Shown here in pieces: positions 25,912-34,193 of a stretch of DNA of 64,000 bases. Under the pieces are notes generated by a model. That model ran no database searches. It was not told the origin of the DNA and saw only the letters and a program-made list of their open reading frames with translations. Each line of letters begins with the position of its first letter. Position 1 is the stretch's first letter. The translations under genes and the position numbers were made by a program. This stretch comes from Fusobacterium_C necrophorum_A (lineage in GTDB: Bacteria; Fusobacteriota; Fusobacteriia; Fusobacteriales; Fusobacteriaceae): the NCBI RefSeq assembly GCF_004134945.1, contig NZ_SBAP01000012.1, positions 12,361-76,360 of the forward strand, in the 5' to 3' direction.

Positions 25912-26434
25912 ATTGGAAAGTATTCTTTTTTTAGGCGGAGATGAGAATAAAATTAAAGATTTGGCAAAATTTTTTTCAGTTTCCCTGGAAGACATGTTGA
26001 AAATTTTAGAAGAATTGAAAGAAGATAGAAAAGATAGCGGAATTTGTGTGGAGATCAATGCCGACTTGGTATATCTTGTGACCAATCCTAAGAACGGAGA
26101 AGTCATTCATCAATACTTTGAACAGGAAGTGAAGCCTAGAAAATTATCCGCCGCCGCTATGGAGACTCTTTCCATTATTGCTTATCGACAGCCGATTACA
26201 AAACGAGAAATAGAAAAAATTCGTGGGGTAGGAGTGGACCATATTGTACAGACCTTGGAAGAGAGAAACTTGGTTCGGGTTTGTGGCTATCGAGATAGTA
26301 TCGGAAGACCGAAATTATATGAGGTAAGTAACAAATTCTTAGGATATATGGGAATCTCTTCCTTAGAGGAACTGCCGGAATATGAAAAAATAAAGGAGTC
26401 GTTTGATGGAAGAAAACAAAATTCGAATCAATAA
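25895..26434 (+). CDS. scpB: Segregation and condensation protein B
   Basis: This 179-residue paired winged-helix protein binds ScpA in the SMC condensin complex. Conserved stretches are ESILFLGGDE near the N-terminus and LSAAAMETLSIIAYRQPITKREIEKIRGVGVD and GRPKLYEVSNKFL in the second domain. It overlaps the upstream gene by 17 nt, and its own last 29 nt overlap the pseudouridine synthase. scpA is usually next to scpB but is not seen in this window. Confidence 0.92.
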   Translation: MGMKDELESILFLGGDENKIKDLAKFFSVSLEDMLKILEELKEDRKDSGICVEINADLVYLVTNPKNGEVIHQYFEQEVKPRKLSAAAMETLSIIAYRQPITKREIEKIRGVGVDHIVQTLEERNLVRVCGYRDSIGRPKLYEVSNKFLGYMGISSLEELPEYEKIKESFDGRKQNSNQ

Positions 26435-27125
26435 ATTTTTAGCCTCCAAGGGTGTGGCTTCCCGTAGGCAAGTGGATCTTTGGATTGAAGAGGGAAGAAT
26501 TTCAGTCAATGGAAGCTTAGCGACTTCCGGGCAGAAAGTGAGTGAAGAAGATGACATAGTCGTCAATGGAAAAAATGTTTCGCAGAAAAAGGAAAAAAAA
26601 GTATACTATCTTTTGTATAAAGAGGAAGAAGTTCTTTCCGCAGTCAAGGACAGTAGAGGACGTAGGACGGTTGTGGATTGTGTTCCCAGTCCATATCGAA
26701 TTTTTCCGGTGGGTAGACTTGATTACCGAACCAGCGGTCTAATTTTATTGACAAATGATGGAGACCTTTTCAATCGAATGATGCATCCGAGAGCGGAAAT
26801 TTTTAAAAGTTATGAAGTTCTGGCAAAGGGGCATTTAACAAAGGAGCAGTTGAAAACTTTGGAAGAGGGAGTAGAACTGGAAGAGGGGAAAACCCTAGCA
26901 GCCCTCATTGCGAAGGTAAAGTATGAAAAAGGAAATACTTTTTTTGAAATTTCGATCCGAGAGGGAAAAAACCGACAGATTCGACGTATGGTGGAAGCTG
27001 TGGGAAGCCGAGTGTATCGGTTGCGTCGAACGAAAATTGGAAAACTTTCCTTGGACGGACTGAGTTTGGGAGAGTATAGAGCATTGGAAGAAAAAGAGAT
27101 AGAATATTTATATTCTTTATCATAG
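26406..27125 (+). CDS. rluB: Pseudouridine synthase, RluB/RsuA family
   Basis: This 239-residue enzyme isomerises a uridine in rRNA. The N-terminal S4 RNA-binding domain (about 3-60) contains IRINKFLASKGVASRRQVD. The catalytic motif is GRLDYRTSGLILLTNDG, with the conserved aspartate. KNRQIRRMVEAVGSRVYRLRR is the C-terminal family motif. ATG 26406 is preferred after AAAGGAG; a TTG directly before it is in frame. The RluB label (23S) rather than RsuA (16S) is common for genes next to scpB but is not proven. Confidence 0.88.
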   Translation: MEENKIRINKFLASKGVASRRQVDLWIEEGRISVNGSLATSGQKVSEEDDIVVNGKNVSQKKEKKVYYLLYKEEEVLSAVKDSRGRRTVVDCVPSPYRIFPVGRLDYRTSGLILLTNDGDLFNRMMHPRAEIFKSYEVLAKGHLTKEQLKTLEEGVELEEGKTLAALIAKVKYEKGNTFFEISIREGKNRQIRRMVEAVGSRVYRLRRTKIGKLSLDGLSLGEYRALEEKEIEYLYSLS

Positions 27126-27138
27126 AAGGAGGAAGGAA

Positions 27139-27432
27139 ATGTCTTTGAGCAGAGAAGAAGTTTTAAAAGTAGCAAAACTTGCAAAATTAAAATTTTCAGA
27201 GGAAAAAATAGAGAAATTTCGAGAGGAATTGAATGACATTTTGGGTTATGTGGATATGTTGAATGAGGTGGATACCACAGAGGTGGAAGCTCTAATTTAT
27301 GTACACGAAGCACAGAATCATTTTCGAGAGGATGAGGCGAGAGCTTCTTTGAAGGTGGAGGAAGTATTACGAAATGCACCGAATGCAGAAGACGGAGCAA
27401 TTATTGTTCCAAGAGTTGTTGGGGAAGAATAA
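27139..27432 (+). CDS. gatC: Asp/Glu-tRNA amidotransferase subunit C
   Basis: This 97-residue subunit holds GatA and GatB together in the enzyme that makes Gln-tRNA(Gln) and/or Asn-tRNA(Asn) by transamidation. It shows LSREEVLKVAKLAKLKFSE, LNDILGYVDMLNEVDT and the C-terminal NAPNAEDGAIIVPRVVG. The site is AGGAGG. Gene order gatC-gatA-gatB is complete and compact. Confidence 0.95.
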   Translation: MSLSREEVLKVAKLAKLKFSEEKIEKFREELNDILGYVDMLNEVDTTEVEALIYVHEAQNHFREDEARASLKVEEVLRNAPNAEDGAIIVPRVVGEE

Positions 27433-27446
27433 GGGGGGAAGTAGGC

Positions 27447-28904
27447 TTGAAGAAAATATATGAAATGACAGCCAAAGAACTGCATCAAAGTTTTCTGAGC
27501 GGAGAATACAGTGCAGTGGAAATTGTAGAAGCCTTTTTTCAAAGAATTGAGGCGGTGGAGCAAAAAATCAACAGTTTTGTTTCCTTACGAAAGGAAAAAG
27601 TTTTCGAGGAAGCAAAAAAATTAGATGAAAAAAGAGCTGCCGGAAAGACTCTGGGAAGTCTTGCTGGAGTGGTGGTTGCTATCAAAGACAATATGGTATT
27701 TCAGGGAGAAAAATCAACAGCAGCTTCTAAAATTTTAGAAAATTATGAAGGAATCTATGATGCAACGGTTGTAGCAAAACTAAAAGAAGCCGATGCTCTG
27801 CTTGTAGGTTCCACGAATATGGATGAATTTGCAATGGGAGGGACGACAAAAACTTCTTATTACAAAATGACAGCCAATCCTTATGATATAACAAGAGTTC
27901 CGGGAGGGAGCAGCGGAGGAGCCGCTTCTTCGATAGCGGCACAACAAGTAGCTCTGTCTTTAGGTTCCGATACGGGAGGAAGTATTCGACAGCCGGCTTC
28001 TTTTTGTGGAGTGGTCGGATTGAAACCGACCTACGGGAGAGTATCCCGATACGGTTTGATGGCCTTTGCCTCTTCTTTGGATCAAATTGGACCTTTGGCG
28101 AAAAATGTGGAGGATATTGCTTATGCTATGAATGTTTTGGCAGGAAGTGACGACTATGATGCAACGGTAGAAGAAGTGGAAGTACCTGATTATACTTCTT
28201 TCTTGGGAAAAGACATCCGAGGGATGAAGATAGGAGTTCCCAAGGAATATTTTATTGAAGGCATTCGAGAAGAAGTCAAGGAAATTATTTTGAAAGCGAT
28301 CGACAGCTTACGAGCTTTGGGAGCGGAGATTGTGGATATTTCCTTACCGCATACAAAATATGCCGTGCCCACTTATTATGTGTTGGCTCCTGCGGAAGCA
28401 AGTTCCAACTTGGCTCGTTTTGACGGAGTTCGTTATGGATATAGAAGTGAAAACTCTTCCAATATAGAAGAATTGTATGTCAATTCGAGAACGGAAGGGT
28501 TCGGAGATGAAGTAAAACGAAGAATTATGATAGGAACCTATGTATTGAGTGCAGGATTCTATGATGCCTATTTTAAAAAAGCGCAACGAGTTCGACGTTT
28601 GATACAGGAAGATTTTATCAAAGCCTTTGAGACCGTTGATGTCATCGTGACACCGGTGGCTCCAAGCCCCGCCTTTCAGTTATCGGAACAAAAAACTCCA
28701 ATTGAATTGTACTTGGAAGATATTTTTACAATTCCGGCGAACTTGGCAGGAATTCCGGGACTATCCGTTCCGGCAGGGATGACGGGAGGACTTCCCGTGG
28801 GAATTCAATTTTTGGGAAAAGCCTTCCATGAGGGGGAATTACTCCAAGTGGGAAGTGCTTTTGAAAAGGCGAGAGGAGATTGGAAATTACCTATTTTAGA
28901 TTAG
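27447..28904 (+). CDS. gatA: Asp/Glu-tRNA amidotransferase subunit A
   Basis: This 485-residue amidase subunit frees ammonia from glutamine. The Ser-cis-Ser-Lys triad region is visible: VVVAIKDNMVF supplies the lysine, RVPGGSSGGAASSIAAQQV the cis-serine and SLGSDTGGSIRQPASFCG the nucleophile. The start is TTG 27447 behind GGGGGGAAG; no ATG lies close enough to replace it. It is 14 nt after gatC and 15 nt before gatB. Confidence 0.96.
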   Translation: MKKIYEMTAKELHQSFLSGEYSAVEIVEAFFQRIEAVEQKINSFVSLRKEKVFEEAKKLDEKRAAGKTLGSLAGVVVAIKDNMVFQGEKSTAASKILENYEGIYDATVVAKLKEADALLVGSTNMDEFAMGGTTKTSYYKMTANPYDITRVPGGSSGGAASSIAAQQVALSLGSDTGGSIRQPASFCGVVGLKPTYGRVSRYGLMAFASSLDQIGPLAKNVEDIAYAMNVLAGSDDYDATVEEVEVPDYTSFLGKDIRGMKIGVPKEYFIEGIREEVKEIILKAIDSLRALGAEIVDISLPHTKYAVPTYYVLAPAEASSNLARFDGVRYGYRSENSSNIEELYVNSRTEGFGDEVKRRIMIGTYVLSAGFYDAYFKKAQRVRRLIQEDFIKAFETVDVIVTPVAPSPAFQLSEQKTPIELYLEDIFTIPANLAGIPGLSVPAGMTGGLPVGIQFLGKAFHEGELLQVGSAFEKARGDWKLPILD

Positions 28905-28919
28905 TAAGGAGAGAAGACT

Positions 28920-30362
28920 ATGGCAAGAGAATGGGAGTCTGTCATCGGATTGGAGGTTCATCTTCAATTGAAGACAGGAACAAAGGTTTGGTGTGGATGT
29001 AAGGCGGATTATGACGGAGAGGGAATGAATACCCATACCTGTCCGATTTGTCTGGGACATCCGGGAACCTTACCGAAATTAAATAAAAAAGTAGTGGAAT
29101 ATGCAGTGAAAGCTGCTTTAGCATTAAATTGTAACATCAATCATCACAGTGCATTTGATCGAAAAAATTATTTTTATCCGGATGCCCCTAAAAATTATCA
29201 AATTACACAGTTTGAAAAATCTTATGCCGAAAAGGGATATTTGGATTTTACTTTAAATTCCGGAAGAGAAGTTCGGGTGGGAATTACCAAAATTCAAATT
29301 GAAGAAGATACGGCAAAATCCATTCATGCGGCTCATGAATCTTTTATGAACTACAATAGAGCTTCCATTCCTTTGATAGAAATCATTTCGGAACCGGATA
29401 TGCGAAGTTCGGAAGAAGCCTATGAGTATTTGAATACTCTAAAAAGTGTTATTAAATACACCGGAGTGAGTGATGTTTCTATGGAATTGGGTTCTCTTCG
29501 TTGTGATGCGAACATATCCGTCATGGAAAAGGGAGCGGCAAAATTTGGAACAAGAGTGGAAGTCAAAAACTTAAATTCTTTTAAAGCGGTTGCCAGAGCC
29601 ATTGACTATGAAATCGGTCGTCAAATTGAAACCATAGAGCAGGGTGGGACTATTGACCAAGAAACAAGATTGTGGGACGATGAAGCACAAATTACCCGTG
29701 TAATGAGATCAAAAGAGGAAGCAATGGATTATCGATATTTTCATGAACCGGATTTATTGCAATTATACATTCCTCAAAGTAGAATTGAGGAAATTCAAGC
29801 TATGATGCCGGAATCCAAGGCGGAAAAATTACTTCGATTTACAAAAGATTATGAATTGCCGGACTACGATGCTCAGGTATTGACGGAAGAAATGGAATTG
29901 GCGGATTATTTTGAAAAAGTTGTGGAAGTTTCGAAAAATCCAAAATCCAGTTCCAACTGGATTATGACGGAAGTGTTGCGACATTTAAAAGAAACGGGAA
30001 AAGAAATCGAACATTTTGAGATTTCTGCAGAAAATCTTGGAAAAATCATTCTTCTCATTGATGCCAAAACTATTTCCAGCAAGATAGCGAAAGAAGTCTT
30101 TGCCCTTTCTTTGACGGACAATCGAGATCCTGAAATTATTGTGAAAGAAAAAGGACTGTTGCAGGTTTCTGATGAGGGAGCCATCCTTGCCATGGTCGAA
30201 GAAGTGTTGAAACAAAATGAAAAAATGGTGGAAGATTATAGAAATTCCGACGAAGGAAGAAAACCGAGGGTGTTGAAAGGCTTAATGGGACAAGTGATGA
30301 AGTTGTCCAAAGGAAAGGCAAATCCGGAATTGGTAACCAAGTTAATGTTGGAAAGATTATAG
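28920..30362 (+). CDS. gatB: Asp/Glu-tRNA amidotransferase subunit B
   Basis: This 480-residue kinase/tRNA-binding subunit activates the mischarged amino acid and receives ammonia from GatA. It begins with EWESVIGLEVHLQLKTGTKV. The Cys pairs in VWCGCKADY and HTCPICLGHPG form the usual zinc site. PKNYQITQFEKS and the C-terminal YqeY-like domain (about 330-480) are present. The site is AAGGAGAG. It closes the gatCAB operon. Confidence 0.96.
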   Translation: MAREWESVIGLEVHLQLKTGTKVWCGCKADYDGEGMNTHTCPICLGHPGTLPKLNKKVVEYAVKAALALNCNINHHSAFDRKNYFYPDAPKNYQITQFEKSYAEKGYLDFTLNSGREVRVGITKIQIEEDTAKSIHAAHESFMNYNRASIPLIEIISEPDMRSSEEAYEYLNTLKSVIKYTGVSDVSMELGSLRCDANISVMEKGAAKFGTRVEVKNLNSFKAVARAIDYEIGRQIETIEQGGTIDQETRLWDDEAQITRVMRSKEEAMDYRYFHEPDLLQLYIPQSRIEEIQAMMPESKAEKLLRFTKDYELPDYDAQVLTEEMELADYFEKVVEVSKNPKSSSNWIMTEVLRHLKETGKEIEHFEISAENLGKIILLIDAKTISSKIAKEVFALSLTDNRDPEIIVKEKGLLQVSDEGAILAMVEEVLKQNEKMVEDYRNSDEGRKPRVLKGLMGQVMKLSKGKANPELVTKLMLERL

Positions 30363-30381
30363 AAAAATGTAGGGAGTCTGT

Positions 30382-30419
30382 ACTGCACCCGAAATCTTGG
30401 ATACGAGATGGGGTGCAGT
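30382..30419. terminator. Inverted repeat between convergent gatB and the M20 amidohydrolase
   Basis: A perfect 9-bp repeat (ACTGCACCC, 30382-30390, with GGGTGCAGT, 30411-30419) has an inner ATCT/AGAT pair. It lies in the 67-bp gap between two converging genes. Neither side has a long T run, so it is a weak or Rho-assisted terminator at best. Confidence 0.5.
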
Positions 30420-30429
30420 GCAAAATGGA

Positions 30430-31593
30430 CTATCCCTCTTTTTTTTCTTTGAATTCTTCTTGTACTTTTTTTAATGTTTCCGGATTACTGATTAAATCAT
30501 AAGCAGTATAAGCCAGAATTTTACTTGCTAACAGAATGGCATTGTGTGCCTCTTCTGTTTTTCCTTTTTCTAAGTAAACATCAGAATGAGAAGAGGAGCC
30601 TTCGGGGACAAAAGCAATTCGAATACAGGAACCGGGAACTCGGTACATCACATTTCCAAAATCTGTGGATCCTGTTTTTTCTCTTGGGGGAGTGATTCGA
30701 GGAGCTGACAATAATCTTGCATTTTCCATCAATAATTCATTCAGGGAAATAACCGGAATTTTACTGTCCAAAGCTTTGGTTTGAATAATTTCACAACTTG
30801 TTTCTGTCATCATAGCTGCTCCTTGTATTACCTTTTTCACTCGTTCTACCACGGAATCTAAATATCGTCTGTTATAGGAACGAAGACTGATTTTTGCTTT
30901 GGCTAATTTAGGAACTACATTGGCCGCTCCTCCTGCATCTGTAATGGTATAATGCATTCTGGTATCTTCGTTTACATGTTCTCTTAAAAATTCAATTCCT
31001 TGCATCATCAGCAAAACTCCGTCTAAGGCACTTCTGCCTTTTTCCGGAGCGAGAGCTGCATGGGCGGATACTCCATGGAAAATAACATCAAAATTCGATA
31101 ATGCCATAGATTTGACATCTGTGGTCGTCGTGGATGAACCATGCATCATGAGAGCGACATCAATATCGGAGAAAGCTCCCCGTTGACTCATTGCAACTTT
31201 GGCTCCCAGGGTTTCTTCAGCGGGAGTTCCATAGACTATGATATTAAAATGACAGTCTTTTAAAATTTTTTGTAGAGCTACGGCAGTTGCGATAATGGAA
31301 GGCCCTTGCATATGATGAGCACAAGCATGACCTAATCCTTCTAAAGCATCGTATTCACAAAGGAGTCCGATAGAAGGACCGCCTTTTCCCACTTGATAGC
31401 TTGCTCGAAAGGCAGTTTCGAATCCATAGATATTTTCCTCTATTTGAAAATGATGTTTTAGTAAATATTTTTTTATTTTTGTAACAGCCTGAAACTCTTG
31501 TAGCCCTAATTCGGGATTATCAAAAATAAAATCTGCCATTTCTAAGATTTCTTTTTTATTTTGTTCAATATAACTTGCTAATACTTCTTTCAT
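30430..31593 (-). CDS. M20-family amidohydrolase/peptidase
   Basis: This 387-residue enzyme is of the M20D type (aminoacylase, AbgB, hippurate hydrolase relatives) that cleaves N-acyl or peptide-like amide bonds with divalent metals. Metal-site segments are GLCEYDALEGLGHACAHHMQG and YGTPAEETLGAKV; the dimerisation domain follows (about 170-280), with GSTDFGNVMYRVP and SSSHSDVYLEKGKTEEA near the end. It is downstream of, and cotranscribed with, the YfcC carrier (14 nt gap), suggesting that the carrier imports its substrate. The exact substrate is unknown. Confidence 0.87.
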   Translation of the reverse strand: MKEVLASYIEQNKKEILEMADFIFDNPELGLQEFQAVTKIKKYLLKHHFQIEENIYGFETAFRASYQVGKGGPSIGLLCEYDALEGLGHACAHHMQGPSIIATAVALQKILKDCHFNIIVYGTPAEETLGAKVAMSQRGAFSDIDVALMMHGSSTTTTDVKSMALSNFDVIFHGVSAHAALAPEKGRSALDGVLLMMQGIEFLREHVNEDTRMHYTITDAGGAANVVPKLAKAKISLRSYNRRYLDSVVERVKKVIQGAAMMTETSCEIIQTKALDSKIPVISLNELLMENARLLSAPRITPPREKTGSTDFGNVMYRVPGSCIRIAFVPEGSSSHSDVYLEKGKTEEAHNAILLASKILAYTAYDLISNPETLKKVQEEFKEKKEG

Positions 31594-31607
31594 ACCTCTC
31601 CTCTATA

Positions 31608-32999
31608 TTAAAATGGTCCGTAGTGTATCATATTTGCAATGACAATTAAAGCGGAAGCTGTAATAATCCAAATAAGAAATAGTTTCCACATGAAGCGCAT
31701 CCAATGATTATAAGAAATTCCCACCATAGCAATGAATCCCATGAGAGCAGATGATGTTGGTAAAACGTAATTACTTAGTCCATCTCCGAAGTTAAAAGCC
31801 AGAACGGAAGTTTGTTTTGTCATTCCTATGATATCTGCAACCGGTAGCATGATTGGCATGGTAACAGCTGCTTGTCCACTTCCGGAAGTGATAATTCCAT
31901 TCACTAATAATTGCATTATAAACATTCCAATTGCTTGTAAACCGGAAGGCAGATTCACTAACAAATTTCCAAGAAAAAATACGGTGGTATCTAAAATTTT
32001 TCCATCGGTTAATATTAAAGCAATAGCTCTTGCCATCCCAATCATAAAAGCACCAAAAACTAATTTTCTAGCTCCTTTTATAAATTCTTCTGCAATTTTA
32101 TTTGGAGAAAAACCATAGACAGCTCCGCTCAAAATTCCCATCCAAATGAAGATAGCACCATTTTCCGGTAATTTCCACTCCCACTTTTGACTTCCATAAA
32201 TTAGAATCGCAAAACAGATAACGACAATCAATAATACTAAATAGTGTTTTTTCTCAATGCTTTCATAATGCTTAGCTGAAACTTCAATTTTTTTGTTTTC
32301 TGTTTCCATCTCATAGACAACACTCAGTTCCGGATTTTTTTTGATTTTTTTAGCGTAGCAAATAAGATAGAGATTGGTTACAATTAAGAAAACAATCAGG
32401 CAAAAGAAACGATAACCCAAGCCTGAAAAAAGAGGTAAACCGGCGAGCGATTGAGCAACCCCTGTCGTAAACGGGTTAAAAGTACCGGTACTGAATCCAA
32501 TCGCCCCTCCCAGACATACCATGGCAACCCCAACAATCGCATCATAACCGATACTCCTTGCAATGATAACTCCTATCGGAGCAAAACCGATGAAAGTATT
32601 TACTCCCATTGTAGTACAAGCTAGGGCAAAAATACTTGTAAATGCAGGAATGATCAGTACCTCGTTTTTAGAAAATATCTTTGTCATTTTTGCGGCAATA
32701 CTTTGAAACATGCCTGTTTCAATAATGATATTGAAAGCTCCCCCTACTACAATAACTAAGAAGACAATATCTACCGATTTTGCCAATCCTTTCATAATGT
32801 ATAGGGGAATTTGTAAGAAACTGACGGGATGTTTTTCCAAGTATTGAAAAGTTCCTGGAATAATGATCATTTGTTTACTTAGTTCATCTTTTATCCTTTC
32901 AAATTCTCCTGATGGAATAATCCATGTCAAAAGGACTGCAAGAGTGATGATGGCCATGATAATAACATACGTGTTTGGAAATGCAATTTTTTTCTTCAT
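31608..32999 (-). CDS. YfcC-family carboxylate/peptide carrier
   Basis: This 463-residue membrane protein has about 12 hydrophobic segments and belongs to the DcuC-like C4-dicarboxylate carrier superfamily, YfcC branch. Typical elements are WIIPSGEFER after the first helix, VVGGAFNIIIETGMFQSI, CLGGAIGFSTGTFNPFTTGVAQSLAGLP (in part) and NFGDGLSNYVLPTSSALMG. It is the first gene of a two-gene minus-strand operon with an M20 amidohydrolase and is divergent from an RpiR regulator. Transport of N-acyl amino acids or short peptides is inferred. Confidence 0.85.
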   Translation of the reverse strand: MKKKIAFPNTYVIIMAIITLAVLLTWIIPSGEFERIKDELSKQMIIIPGTFQYLEKHPVSFLQIPLYIMKGLAKSVDIVFLVIVVGGAFNIIIETGMFQSIAAKMTKIFSKNEVLIIPAFTSIFALACTTMGVNTFIGFAPIGVIIARSIGYDAIVGVAMVCLGGAIGFSTGTFNPFTTGVAQSLAGLPLFSGLGYRFFCLIVFLIVTNLYLICYAKKIKKNPELSVVYEMETENKKIEVSAKHYESIEKKHYLVLLIVVICFAILIYGSQKWEWKLPENGAIFIWMGILSGAVYGFSPNKIAEEFIKGARKLVFGAFMIGMARAIALILTDGKILDTTVFFLGNLLVNLPSGLQAIGMFIMQLLVNGIITSGSGQAAVTMPIMLPVADIIGMTKQTSVLAFNFGDGLSNYVLPTSSALMGFIAMVGISYNHWMRFMWKLFLIWIITASALIVIANMIHYGPF

Positions 33000-33037
33000 A
33001 TCCTTCTCCTTATCTTTGAGTTAAAAAGTTTTTAATA

Positions 33038-33058
33038 AAACATTTTTTTAAAATGTTT
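33038..33058. promoter_or_regulatory. Candidate operator in the yfcC-rpiR divergent region
   Basis: AAACATTTT (33038-33046) and AAAATGTTT (33050-33058) form a perfect 9-bp inverted repeat with a 3-nt spacer just upstream of the YfcC gene. Similar AAAATGT pieces recur at about 33091 and 33112. The RpiR-type regulator transcribed the other way is the likely binder. The A/T-rich composition makes chance repeats more likely. Confidence 0.4.
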
Positions 33059-33190
33059 TTTAATATGCAAAATTGTAACCGTTTTTTAAAAAAATGTCAA
33101 TATTTTTTTAAAAATGTATGAAAAATTTACAATATTTAAAAAAATTTAATTTTTAAAAAAAGTATGCTATGATATGATAGAGGTGAAAAA

Positions 33191-34021
33191 ATGCAAGCAC
33201 TATATGAAAAAATTAGAGAAACAACGCTAACGAAAACAGAGAAAAAAATTGCCCGATTTTTTTTGGAATCCGAGGAGGATATTTTTTTTATGACATCGAA
33301 AGAAATTGCAGATTTATTACAGATTAGTGATACTTCCATTATTCGTTTCGTAAAACACATCGGATTTGAGAATTTTACAAAATTTCGAGATTTTATTAAA
33401 AATAATTTACAGAGTAAGATGTCCTCTTTTCCGCAGTTTATGGAAAATATGGAAGAATTAAAATACAATTCTGTAGAACAGTCTCTTGTCTCACAAATGA
33501 ATAAAAATATTTCTGCTCTTTTTGAGACAAAATCTTTAGAAAGCATGGAAAAAATTATTGATACTCTTTGGGAGGCGGAAAACAGATATATCATCGGATT
33601 AAAAAGTACGGTGGGTCTTGCAAATTTTTTTGGAATTCGACTGTCTTTTATCTTAGGGAAAGTTTATACTTTTGTAAACAATGATACTATCCTTTTTAAT
33701 AGTATTCGTAATATGAAAAAAGAAGATGTACTGTTTTTATTTGATTATCCTACGTATTCCAGAGAAATGACATTATTATGCAGAGTTGCAAAAGAGAGAG
33801 GAGCAAAGATTATTTTGATAAGTGATACTCCGGATTCTCCCTGTTCTATTTATGCAGACATTCATTTTACCATTAAAATTAAGGGAATCAGCCTTTTTCA
33901 TTCTTTGATTTCCTCACAATTTTTTGTAGAATATTTATTGAGCTCCATCAGTAAAAAGATGACAAAGGAACAGAAAAGAGAATTTTTAATATGGAAGAAA
34001 TTGTTAGCAGAAAGAGGATAA
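33191..34021 (+). CDS. MurR/RpiR-family transcriptional regulator
   Basis: This 276-residue regulator has an N-terminal RpiR helix-turn-helix (about 1-77: MTSKEIADLLQISDTSIIRFVKHIGF) and a C-terminal SIS sugar-phosphate-type domain (about 110-260), with YIIGLKSTVGLANFF and KIILISDTPDSPCSIYAD. RpiR proteins sense phosphorylated sugars or related small molecules. It is divergent from the YfcC-M20 operon and probably controls it. An extended -10 (TGATATGAT, 33170-33178) and the site AGAGGTG lie just before the ATG. Confidence 0.87.
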   Translation: MQALYEKIRETTLTKTEKKIARFFLESEEDIFFMTSKEIADLLQISDTSIIRFVKHIGFENFTKFRDFIKNNLQSKMSSFPQFMENMEELKYNSVEQSLVSQMNKNISALFETKSLESMEKIIDTLWEAENRYIIGLKSTVGLANFFGIRLSFILGKVYTFVNNDTILFNSIRNMKKEDVLFLFDYPTYSREMTLLCRVAKERGAKIILISDTPDSPCSIYADIHFTIKIKGISLFHSLISSQFFVEYLLSSISKKMTKEQKREFLIWKKLLAERG

Positions 34022-34148
34022 AGAAGAATAATGGAATAGAGATTAACGAAAGAAATGTACAAAAAATATTAGGATAGTGCTTATAAGCTCGAGAAATAAA
34101 TAAATTTTATCAATGACAATCATATTTTCTGGAAAATCAAGGGATTTA

Positions 34149-34157
34149 TGATATACT
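34149..34157 (+). promoter_or_regulatory. Extended -10 promoter of the ABC importer operon
   Basis: TGATATACT is an extended -10 (TGn-TATACT); the -10 hexamer is 34152-34157. No good -35 is seen at 17 nt, as is common with extended -10 elements. It lies about 37 nt before the start of the substrate-binding protein gene. Confidence 0.55.
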
Positions 34158-34193
34158 GTAACTAATAGATTATTTTAGGAAGGGGAATTAAAA

